DNA of 64,000 nucleotides from positions 1,984,001-2,048,000 of the forward strand of contig NZ_CP094359.1 of NCBI RefSeq assembly GCF_024396695.1, read 5' to 3'. The first letter of the stretch is position 1, and each line of letters starts with the position of its first letter. The stretch is from Acidithiobacillus sp. YTS05. Lineage in GTDB: Bacteria > Pseudomonadota > Gammaproteobacteria > Acidithiobacillales > Acidithiobacillaceae. Below, piece after piece: positions 1 through 7,295 of this stretch. Under the pieces are notes generated by a model that worked only from the letters and a program-made list of their open reading frames with translations, made no database searches and was not told the origin of the DNA. The translations under genes were made by a program, and so were the position numbers.

Positions 1-1
1 C

Positions 2-442
2 GCACTATGGCTCAAATGGCCCAACGATCTGTGGATTGGACAGCGCAAGGTCGCCGGTCTGCTCCTTGAAGGGCGGCACGGCGCGGAAGGCCAGCGCTGG
101 GTGCTCGGCCTCGGTCTCAACGTCCTTGCTGATCCTGACTTGCCCGCCACGGCAATCAGTCTGTGCGAGGCTGGCTGCAGAATGACCCGACTGGAATTGC
201 TGTTGGCGATCACCCAGCAGTGGCGCGTCGATTTCGCGCAGCTGGAACGCAGCGCTTTCGCGCCCTTTCGCCAGCGCTGGCGGGAGGCGGATCGCCTACG
301 CGGCAAGCAGGTAGAGTTTACGCTGGGCGGCGAGCGGAAAACCTGCCAGGTGCTCGATATCCAGGACGACGGTCGTCTGTGTATCGACGATGGCACCCAG
401 CAACGCATCGTCCATGCCGGCGAAATCCGCCTCCACCCATGA
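2..442 (+). CDS. birA: Biotin--[acetyl-CoA-carboxylase] ligase, C-terminal part (5' end outside window)
   Basis: Attaches biotin to the carrier subunit of acetyl-CoA carboxylase through biotinyl-5'-AMP. The reading frame is open from base 2 and carries the family motif LKWPNDL followed by a lysine and AGLLLE, which are the biotin and ATP binding segments, then a LGLGLNV strand. The last 50 residues form the small SH3-like C-terminal domain typical of BirA. The N-terminal part lies upstream of the window, so I cannot say whether a repressor HTH domain is present. The stop overlaps the coaX start (ATGA), as in many bacteria where these two genes are cotranscribed. Confidence 0.9.
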   Translation, partial: ALWLKWPNDLWIGQRKVAGLLLEGRHGAEGQRWVLGLGLNVLADPDLPATAISLCEAGCRMTRLELLLAITQQWRVDFAQLERSAFAPFRQRWREADRLRGKQVEFTLGGERKTCQVLDIQDDGRLCIDDGTQQRIVHAGEIRLHP

Positions 443-1194
443 TCCTCATCAGTATCGGCAACACTCGCACCCTCCTCGCCCATACCGATGATGGCGGCAG
501 GAGCTTTACTATCGGACGCTTTGCCAGCACGCACAGTCCTGCTCAGATTCGTTCCGAACTGCCCCCGCCATGGGCAGACTGGTGGGCAAGCGAAGAAATT
601 TTCTTGGGCGGCGTCGTGCCTGAGGTACAGGAAGCATGGCAGAGGGAACTCCAGGATTGTCATCTGCCAGTCTGGAACCCGGAAATCTTTCACCAGCTCC
701 TGCCCAACGCCTACCAGCCGCCCCAGTCTCTCGGCTTCGATCGCCGCTGTTGCCTCATCGGCGCCTGGCAGCAAGTGGCGGGGGGTGCAGCACTGGTCAT
801 CGATGCCGGTACTGCCATCACCATGGATATCCTGGCGCACGGTCGCTTTCTCGGTGGGCAGATCCTCCCCGGCCTGCAAAGCCAACTGGATTGCCTACAG
901 CGGAGCACTGCCCGGCTGCCGCGAACGAGTCCGTTGGCACACCCGGAACTCCTGGCAAACGATACTATTGGCGGCATGCAGTCAGGGGTCTGGTATGGCA
1001 CCCTCGCGGCCATTCGCCAAGCCATCGCTGGCTTTCAGCAGGAATGGCCCGACGGCAGGATCTTTCTGACCGGTGGCGATGCGGTTCTCCTGCAGCCACA
1101 ACTTTCGCAGTCACTGCACGATCCCCTGTTGTTGTTGCAAGGATTTGTCCGTCTCGTGCAAGAAAATCGCAATTACAGCAAGAAGATACGATAA
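439..1194 (+). CDS. coaX: Type III pantothenate kinase
   Basis: Phosphorylates pantothenate in the first step of coenzyme A synthesis. The 251-residue product has the CoaX layout: an N-terminal phosphate-binding segment ISIGNT, GFDRR with Asp101, and VIDAGTAIT with Asp122, followed by GGQILPG. The first motif is normally DxGNT, but here the Asp position is Ser5 (AGT codon), so one of the three conserved acidic residues is missing while the other two are kept. The start overlaps the birA stop by ATGA. The family assignment is firm. Whether activity is altered is unknown. Confidence 0.9.
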   Translation: MILISIGNTRTLLAHTDDGGRSFTIGRFASTHSPAQIRSELPPPWADWWASEEIFLGGVVPEVQEAWQRELQDCHLPVWNPEIFHQLLPNAYQPPQSLGFDRRCCLIGAWQQVAGGAALVIDAGTAITMDILAHGRFLGGQILPGLQSQLDCLQRSTARLPRTSPLAHPELLANDTIGGMQSGVWYGTLAAIRQAIAGFQQEWPDGRIFLTGGDAVLLQPQLSQSLHDPLLLLQGFVRLVQENRNYSKKIR

Positions 1195-1252
1195 CTAACT
1201 GTTTTTTATAATATTTTATATTTCGTTGATTTTTATTGATAATTTTGCGATA

Positions 1253-1336
1253 GTCTCCTCCCCGAAAACCATTATCTGGAGAGAAGGTACCAACAGGTAC
1301 CCGAGCCATGCAAAGGGCCTCGAGGTAAAAGGAGAC
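1253..1336 (+). promoter_or_regulatory. Structured leader with two competing helices, one covering the ribosome binding site
   Basis: GTCTCCT (1253-1259) is perfectly complementary to AGGAGAC (1330-1336), which contains the Shine-Dalgarno sequence of the gene starting at 1344. The same 5' strand can instead pair TCTCC (1254-1258) with GGAGA (1278-1282), freeing the ribosome site. Between them lie a GGTACC-AACA-GGTACC hairpin (1286-1301) and a CGAG/CTCG hairpin (1302-1322). The transcription start is unknown. A possible promoter TTGATT-16-GATAGT (1226-1253) would start inside the helix and argue against this model. Confidence 0.4.
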
Positions 1337-1343
1337 GAACGTT

Positions 1344-1898
1344 TTGTTGGAAAAAGTTAGTGCAGGCATTGCCGTAGCCCTGTTGGCAGCGGTGATCCCG
1401 AATGCGCTTTCCTTGGCTCAGCCAGGTTTGCCGGTATCCTTGCTGCATCAGGCCATGGACAAGCAAAGCGCAGAGTTGGCAGCCACGCAGGCACAGTTAC
1501 AGGCGCAAGACGCCGCCAAGATTGCTCTCAATGGTACCATGATGCTCGGTCACAAGCTGATCTACCTGCATCGGGTATCGGCTTACAACGCCGTATCCTG
1601 GCAAACCAACAGTAACCCGGCTATGTCGGCCTGTGGTCCGACCCGCCCCAATCAGGTAGCGCTTTCGCCGGACCTGTTCTTCCGCAGTAATGGCAGTACC
1701 CGCTGCGGCGAACACGTCGAGATCCTGCTCGGTTCCGGGCAGGTCGTTCAAGGTGTGGTATGGGATGTGATGAATCCGCGCTACCACATGGCTGCCGACA
1801 TTCTCATGAGCACTGTGCAACAAGCTCTGAATTTTGGTGTCCAGCGCGCCGAGCTGCGCATTCTGCCCAAGCAGCAACCCCAGACGGTCGACTCCTGA
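1344..1898 (+). CDS. Exported 3D-domain protein (double-psi beta-barrel, RlpA/YocH-like)
   Basis: 184 residues starting with TTG, placed about 9 bases after AAGGAGA. An N-terminal hydrophobic segment (about residues 6-25) looks like a signal peptide. The C-terminal half, from SAYNAV to the ALNFGVQRAELRIL end, follows the 3D-domain pattern found in cell-wall lytic and RlpA-like proteins, including the central VWDVMNPRYHMAADI stretch. A role in peptidoglycan remodelling in the periplasm is inferred from the fold only. It is a single gene downstream of coaX, preceded by an AT-rich region and the structured leader. The two TTG codons at 1344 and 1347 are equally possible starts. Confidence 0.7.
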   Translation: MLEKVSAGIAVALLAAVIPNALSLAQPGLPVSLLHQAMDKQSAELAATQAQLQAQDAAKIALNGTMMLGHKLIYLHRVSAYNAVSWQTNSNPAMSACGPTRPNQVALSPDLFFRSNGSTRCGEHVEILLGSGQVVQGVVWDVMNPRYHMAADILMSTVQQALNFGVQRAELRILPKQQPQTVDS

Positions 1899-1906
1899 TC
1901 CAGTAC

Positions 1907-1927
1907 GGGCTGGTTTTAACCCAGCCC
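1907..1927. terminator. Hairpin between convergent genes
   Basis: GGGCTGG-TTTTAAC-CCAGCCC forms a 7-bp stem at the junction of two convergent genes and overlaps the last codons of pepP. There is no U-tract after it on either strand, so intrinsic termination is possible but unproven. Confidence 0.35.
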
Positions 1928-3253
1928 CCCGGCCATCAGATCCTCGATCTCGTCGATCTCCTTGGGCACGCCGGCGCTCAATATCTCCGGGCCTTCCGCA
2001 TCCAGGAAGAGATCGTCCTCGATGCGGATACCGATACCTTGATAAGCTGCAGGTATCCCCTTCTGACCAGGGGCAAAGTACAGTCCTGGCTCGACCGTCA
2101 AGACCATCCCCGCCGCGAGTGGGCGCCAGCTCGGCTCCGTACCCTGACGGTACGCCCCCACATCATGCACATCCATACCCAGCCAATGGCCGGTGCGGTG
2201 CATATAAAACGGTCGATATAGCTGTTTTTCGAGGATTTCCTCGCGACTCTCCCGCAAAATTTTCAAGTCGTGCAGGCCGTCCACCAATACCTCGACCGCG
2301 GCATCATGGTAATCACTGACCGGCCGACCCACCTGCACCGCAGCAATGGCGGCCTTCTGACTCGCCAGCACCAGGGTGTAAATGTCCCGTTGCGGCCCGG
2401 AAAAACGCCCATTCACCGGCCAGGTACGCGTGATATCGCCGGCGTAGCCCGCAATTTCCGCGCCCGCATCGACCAGTACCAGATCCCCGTCGCGCAGTTC
2501 ATCGCGATTTTCTACATAATGCAGAATGCAGCCATTGGCTCCACCACCAACAATGCTAGAGTAAGCTAGGCGCGCGGCTCCCTGGCGTTGAAACACATAT
2601 TCGATTTCGGCCTGCAACTGATACTCCATCATCCCCGGCCGCGTCTGTCGCATGCCATGCCGGTGCCCCGCCGCACTCACCCCCGCCGCCGCCCGCATTA
2701 GCTCGCGCTCGACGGCATCCTTGTGCAAACGCATCTCCTCCAGAAAGTGAGCCGCATCGACCAGTTCCAGGGGATAGCCGATCCCCTGCCGACTGCGTGA
2801 GCGCGCCTGATTCCGCCAACGCAATACTCGAGCGTCAAAGTCGCTCTCCCGCCCCATGGGATAGAGCAGCACATCACGATTCTCCAGCAGCTTAGGCAGG
2901 ATTTCGTCCAACTCTTGAATGGGATGGCACTGATCGACCTGACAAAGCTCCTTTGCGCCCTCGATGCCGGCGCGGCGTCCATCCCAGGTTTCCCGCTCGG
3001 GGTCTCGGCTGCGACAGAACAGGATCTGCTCGCCATCCGCATGGCCCGGTATCAGCACCAGCACTGCCTCCGGCTCGGCAAAACCGGTCAAATAATAAAA
3101 ATCTGAATCCGGACGAAAAGGATAAGCGACGTCCCGATTGCGCAACTGCTCCCGCGCCGTGGGGAGAACCAGGACACCCCGCTCACCGATCTGTGCGAGC
3201 AAGCGTGCCCGGCGGGCGAGGGTATCGGGGCGCGGAAGATCAAGAGCAAACAT
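1916..3253 (-). CDS. pepP: Xaa-Pro aminopeptidase
   Basis: Cytoplasmic M24B metallopeptidase removing an N-terminal residue next to proline. The product is 445 residues when started at the ATG at 3253, which follows AGGCAGGTG and gives the usual PepP N-terminus. The five metal ligands of the pita-bread fold are visible: Asp in VLVDAGAE, Asp in GDITRTWP, His in HRTGHWLG, Glu in TVEPGLY and Glu in IRIEDDL. The frame extends 25 codons further upstream, but that part does not look like the family. It is transcribed divergently from the phosphotransferase gene and is not in an obvious operon. Confidence 0.92.
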   Translation of the reverse strand: MFALDLPRPDTLARRARLLAQIGERGVLVLPTAREQLRNRDVAYPFRPDSDFYYLTGFAEPEAVLVLIPGHADGEQILFCRSRDPERETWDGRRAGIEGAKELCQVDQCHPIQELDEILPKLLENRDVLLYPMGRESDFDARVLRWRNQARSRSRQGIGYPLELVDAAHFLEEMRLHKDAVERELMRAAAGVSAAGHRHGMRQTRPGMMEYQLQAEIEYVFQRQGAARLAYSSIVGGGANGCILHYVENRDELRDGDLVLVDAGAEIAGYAGDITRTWPVNGRFSGPQRDIYTLVLASQKAAIAAVQVGRPVSDYHDAAVEVLVDGLHDLKILRESREEILEKQLYRPFYMHRTGHWLGMDVHDVGAYRQGTEPSWRPLAAGMVLTVEPGLYFAPGQKGIPAAYQGIGIRIEDDLFLDAEGPEILSAGVPKEIDEIEDLMAGGLG

Positions 3254-3368
3254 AAGCACCTGCCTGGAATTGCGGAAACCAAGAGTATGCCACAAAACCG
3301 CCGGGGCGGGCTTCCCGCTCGCGGCCATGCTAAACTCGAAGCCGATGATCGTAACGGGGAGGCGGGCC

Positions 3369-4361
3369 GTGCACTATTTGGGACACCTGCAGCGGAACGA
3401 TCCCCTCTACGATTATCTGTATCACCAGATTTTTGTTGCCGAGCTGGGCATCGAGCCAAGCAAGGGCTTTCGCGTCTTTGCCCTCAACGGCTCCAACGCC
3501 GTATATCTATACGAAGATCGGCGCTATCGGCGGCGCGTGCTCGGAAAATTTTTTGAGCGTCATCACGGTCATGACAATGCCGCCGCGGCGCAGCACGAAT
3601 TCCAGGTCTTATCCCTGTTGCATGGTAATGGCCTTGGTCACGGCCAACATCGCGTGGTCCAGCCGCTCGGCGTCAATCCCGCTTTTGCCGATGTCCTCTT
3701 TGAGTGTTACGTGCTGGGCGAACCCCTGCATCGCATCTGGGCGCGCACTCACCCCGGCCAAGACGATCAGGAGATGTACCATAGCCTTTCCGACCTCGCG
3801 TATTTCCTCGCGCGGCTGCACAACCATAACGTACGCGGCGATGCGGTACGCTTTCGCGAGGTGTTTCCCTACTTCGACAAGATCGTCGCCCGCCTCTGGC
3901 GCCGCGGCCGCGCCAAACAGTCAGAGGTCGATCGCCTCTATGTCCTGCGTCAACGGTGGGCGGACGATCCGGCCATGTACGCGGACCACTGCGTGCGCCT
4001 GCATGGCGATGCTACCCCGGCGAACTTCCTGGTGACGGGTCATCACCAGCTGACCGCCATCGATTTCGAGCGCTCCCACTTCGGCGATCGCGCCTATGAT
4101 CTGGGGATGATTGCTGGCGAGCTGAAACACTGGGCACTGCGGCAGCACAATGATGGCGGCGTGGCGGAAAATTACATCGGTCATTTTCTCTGGGAATACA
4201 GCCGTCATTTTCCGGAGCAGCCCGCAGCCTTTCGTGCCATTACCCAACGGCTGCCTTTTTATATGAGTCTTACCTTGTTGCGCATTGCGCGCAACAGCTA
4301 TCTCGGCGATCACACCGCCCACATCCTTGTCCATGAGGCCATTGCTTGCCTGGGGAGATAA
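3369..4361 (+). CDS. Aminoglycoside-phosphotransferase-fold kinase (APH/choline-kinase-like)
   Basis: A protein-kinase-like phosphotransferase of about 330 residues with the APH catalytic loop VRLHGDATPANFL and the metal-binding IDFE motif. The substrate is not known. Genes of this kind are often small-metabolite kinases rather than resistance genes. The GTG at 3369 follows a strong GGGGAGG; upstream ATG codons at 3345 and 3327 are in frame but lack a good ribosome site. Three bases separate its stop from a HAD phosphatase gene, so a kinase and phosphatase acting on related metabolites is a reasonable but unproven reading. Confidence 0.75.
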   Translation: MHYLGHLQRNDPLYDYLYHQIFVAELGIEPSKGFRVFALNGSNAVYLYEDRRYRRRVLGKFFERHHGHDNAAAAQHEFQVLSLLHGNGLGHGQHRVVQPLGVNPAFADVLFECYVLGEPLHRIWARTHPGQDDQEMYHSLSDLAYFLARLHNHNVRGDAVRFREVFPYFDKIVARLWRRGRAKQSEVDRLYVLRQRWADDPAMYADHCVRLHGDATPANFLVTGHHQLTAIDFERSHFGDRAYDLGMIAGELKHWALRQHNDGGVAENYIGHFLWEYSRHFPEQPAAFRAITQRLPFYMSLTLLRIARNSYLGDHTAHILVHEAIACLGR

Positions 4362-4364
4362 ATC

Positions 4365-5144
4365 ATGAGTATACGCGCCGTTCTTTTCGATCTGTATGGC
4401 ACCCTCATCCATATCGAAACCGATGAAACCCAGGGAGAAATCTACTGGGCACTGTCCCGCTATCTGAGCTACCACCGCATACATACCCGCCCCGATAGCC
4501 TGCGCGAACGCTATTTCGATCTCGCCAAGCAACAGAAACGCAATTCCGCCGAGACCTACCCCGAGATGGATGCCCGCGCCGTCTGGCGGGAAATTCTGCG
4601 TTCCGGCTCCAAGCATTTTCGCCCGGAGTCCGTGGCCAGCGAAGGGGACCATCGGGTACAGGAAATCGAAAAACGCCGCGAGCGGCTCGCCAAGGAACTG
4701 GTACGCTTACATCGGGCCCTGTCGCGGCGCATGATCGAACGCTATCCCGGAGCGAAGGAGCTGTTACAAGCCATTATTGGTGAATTTCAATTGGGGATTG
4801 TCTCCGACGCCCAGGTGGAATTTGCCAAACCAGAAATGCGCATCACCAAAATCCGTAAATATTTCCCGGTAAAGACCATCTCTTCCGCCTATGGCTACCG
4901 CAAGCCCGATCCCCGTCTATTCAAAGAAACTTGCCATGCCCTACAGGTACATCCTGCCGAGGCCATTTATGTCGGCAATGACATGTACCGGGATGTTTTT
5001 GGCGCCCGCGAGGCGGGGCTGAAAACCATCCTCGTCTGGTCCGATCAGGGGCGCAAGGACTACCGCGACGTCCGCGCCGACTACGACGCGCGCGATCTGT
5101 ACGAGGTGCTAGAAGGGATCCGCTTCCTCGCAGAACGACACTGA
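4365..5144 (+). CDS. HAD-superfamily hydrolase
   Basis: 259-residue haloacid dehalogenase-type phosphatase. All four HAD motifs are visible: DLYGT near the N-terminus (nucleophile and acid/base Asp), VSD with its Ser-like position around residue 146, the Lys of YRKPDP, and YVGNDMYRD with the acidic metal ligands. The helical cap between residues 20 and 120 is charged and coil-like. The gene starts 3 bases after the phosphotransferase gene and 50 bases before metG, so it is likely cotranscribed with the former. The substrate cannot be told from sequence. Confidence 0.85.
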   Translation: MSIRAVLFDLYGTLIHIETDETQGEIYWALSRYLSYHRIHTRPDSLRERYFDLAKQQKRNSAETYPEMDARAVWREILRSGSKHFRPESVASEGDHRVQEIEKRRERLAKELVRLHRALSRRMIERYPGAKELLQAIIGEFQLGIVSDAQVEFAKPEMRITKIRKYFPVKTISSAYGYRKPDPRLFKETCHALQVHPAEAIYVGNDMYRDVFGAREAGLKTILVWSDQGRKDYRDVRADYDARDLYEVLEGIRFLAERH

Positions 5145-5194
5145 ATCTGCCGTGGCATTGCCGAGGCAAGGAAAGGCAGGTAATTTAGCCTCCC

Positions 5195-7213
5195 ATGAAA
5201 CGGAAGATCCTGGTCACCAGCGCCCTACCCTATGCCAACGGCCCTCTGCATCTGGGCCATCTGGTGGAATACACCCAAACCGACATCTGGGCGCGCTACC
5301 AGCGCCTACGCGGCCATGAATGCCTCTATTTCTGTGCCGATGATGCCCATGGCACGCCCATCATGCTGCGTGCCCAGTCGGAGGGCATCACCCCGGAAGC
5401 GCTGATCGAGCGCATGCATGCGGAGCACCTACGCGACTTTACCGATTTCGGCATCGGCTTCGACCTCTATCACAGCACTCACGCCGCGGAAAATTTTGAG
5501 ATTTCTCAGGATCTTTACCGTGCCCTGCGCGCCAACGAGCATATCATCGTGCGGGAGATCGAGCAGGCCTATGATCCGGTTGCCGAGATGTTTCTACCCG
5601 ACCGTTTCATTCGTGGCACCTGCCCGCGCTGCAAGGCGCCAGATCAGTATGGCGATAATTGCGAAGTCTGCGGTGCCACCTACAGCCCCACGGATCTGCT
5701 GGATGCGCGCTCGGCGGTCTCTGGCGCCACCCCGGTGCGGCGCAGTTCCGAACATTATTTCTTCGAGTTGGGGGACTTTACGGAGTTTCTACAGCAGTGG
5801 ATTCACAGCGGCACGCTGCAGGAGGAAATGGCCAACAAGCTCGACGAATGGTTCACCGCCGGCCTAAGCGACTGGGACATCAGCCGCGACGCGCCCTACT
5901 TCGGCATCCCCATCCCCGATGCACCGGGCAAGTTTTTTTACGTCTGGCTCGACGCCCTGCCCGGTTACATGGCCGCCACGCAGCATTGGTGCAACAGGCA
6001 TGGCCGCAACTTCGACGAATTCTGGGGCCAAGGCGCGGATGCCGAGCTCTATCACTTCATCGGCAAGGATATCATCTACTTCCACGCCCTCTTCTGGCCG
6101 GCCATGTTGCAGGGTTCCGGACACCGCCTACCGACCGGCGTCTTCGCCCACGGGCACCTCACCGTCAATGGCGCAAAGATGAGCAAATCGCGCGGCACCT
6201 CCATCACCGCACGCCAGTACCTCGACCAGCTCGATCCGGAGTTCCTGCGTTATTACTTCGCCTGCAAGCTCAACAGCCATGTCGAAGACATCGATCTGAA
6301 TCTCGAAGATTTCCTGCTGAAGGGGAATGGCGATCTGGTAGGGAAGGTCGTCAATCTCGCCTCCCGCGCCGCAGGCTTCATCCACAAGCACTTTGCCGGC
6401 CACCTGGCAGACAGTCTTGGAGAAGATCAGCCCTTTTATGCGCAATTGGCTGCCAAACAAGAAGAGATTGCCGCCAGCTATGAGGCGCGCGAATACGCCC
6501 GCGCCATGCGCGAGATCATGACCATCGCCGACCAGCTCAATGCCTACGTCGATCAGCACGCTCCCTGGCTGCTCGCCAAGGATGATACCCAGCGCGACAC
6601 CTTACAGCGCGTCTGCACGGTCATCCTCAATGGCTTCCGGCTATTGATCACCCTGCTCAGTCCGGTGCTGCCGCGGCTGGCGCAGCGCTCCTGCGCCTTC
6701 CTGCGCTGCGAGCTGTCCTGGGACGGCGTCCAGCAGCCGCTCCTGGCGCACGGTATCGAACCCTATTCCCACTTGTTGCAACGCATGGAAAAAACCCACG
6801 TGGACTCTTTGATTCAAGAACCCAGCCAGCCTATCCCGCCAGCGCCTAGCACCACCAGCAAAGCCGAGCAGGCGCCCAAGAGCGAAACGATCGGCATCGA
6901 GGATTTCGGCAAGGTCGATCTGCGGATTGCGCGCATCGTCGCAGCGGAAGCCGTCGAGGGAGCAGACAAGCTCCTACATCTCACCCTGGATATCGGCGAA
7001 GCGCAAACCCGTTCGGTCTTTGCCGGCATCAAGAGCGCCTACGATCCGGCTACGCTGGTGGGGCGCCTGACCGTCATGGTCGCCAACCTCGCCCCGCGCA
7101 AGATGCGCTTTGGCCTGTCAGAGGGGATGGTACTGGCGGCCAGCGGCGACGCCGGCGGCCCCTTCCTCCTCAGCCCCGACAGCGGCGCCCAGCCAGGCAT
7201 GCGGGTCAAGTAG
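5195..7213 (+). CDS. metG: Methionyl-tRNA synthetase
   Basis: Charges tRNA-Met. The 672-residue product has the class I HIGH motif as HLGH in [15 protein letters not shown] (residues about 13-28), a zinc knuckle with CPRC and CEVC pairs (about residues 143-162), KMSKS around residue 328, the anticodon-binding helical domain, and a C-terminal tRNA-binding OB-fold (from VDLRIARIV, about 573 onward) used for dimerisation. A proline-rich linker of about 25 residues precedes the OB domain. Length and domain order match the long bacterial form. Confidence 0.97.
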   Translation: MKRKILVTSALPYANGPLHLGHLVEYTQTDIWARYQRLRGHECLYFCADDAHGTPIMLRAQSEGITPEALIERMHAEHLRDFTDFGIGFDLYHSTHAAENFEISQDLYRALRANEHIIVREIEQAYDPVAEMFLPDRFIRGTCPRCKAPDQYGDNCEVCGATYSPTDLLDARSAVSGATPVRRSSEHYFFELGDFTEFLQQWIHSGTLQEEMANKLDEWFTAGLSDWDISRDAPYFGIPIPDAPGKFFYVWLDALPGYMAATQHWCNRHGRNFDEFWGQGADAELYHFIGKDIIYFHALFWPAMLQGSGHRLPTGVFAHGHLTVNGAKMSKSRGTSITARQYLDQLDPEFLRYYFACKLNSHVEDIDLNLEDFLLKGNGDLVGKVVNLASRAAGFIHKHFAGHLADSLGEDQPFYAQLAAKQEEIAASYEAREYARAMREIMTIADQLNAYVDQHAPWLLAKDDTQRDTLQRVCTVILNGFRLLITLLSPVLPRLAQRSCAFLRCELSWDGVQQPLLAHGIEPYSHLLQRMEKTHVDSLIQEPSQPIPPAPSTTSKAEQAPKSETIGIEDFGKVDLRIARIVAAEAVEGADKLLHLTLDIGEAQTRSVFAGIKSAYDPATLVGRLTVMVANLAPRKMRFGLSEGMVLAASGDAGGPFLLSPDSGAQPGMRVK

Positions 7214-7250
7214 GAATTTACATTCTCCAGAAAGGGTCCAGTAAATCCAA

Positions 7251-7273
7251 CGGGTAGCAAAAAATGCTACCCG
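7251..7273. terminator. Hairpin after metG
   Basis: CGGGTAGCA-AAAAA-TGCTACCCG, a perfect 9-bp stem with an A5 loop, lies between the convergent metG and PilZ-TPR genes. No U-tract follows on either strand, so it may be a 3' end stabiliser or an inefficient bidirectional terminator. Confidence 0.45.
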
Positions 7274-7295
7274 ACTTGCAGAACTGGCAGGCCGC

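Noticed and set aside
1253..1336. Leader as a c-di-GMP-I (GEMM) riboswitch
   Set aside because: Only short pieces (GAAAACC, GCAAAG) resemble the consensus; the tetraloop-receptor arrangement and conserved bulges are not there.
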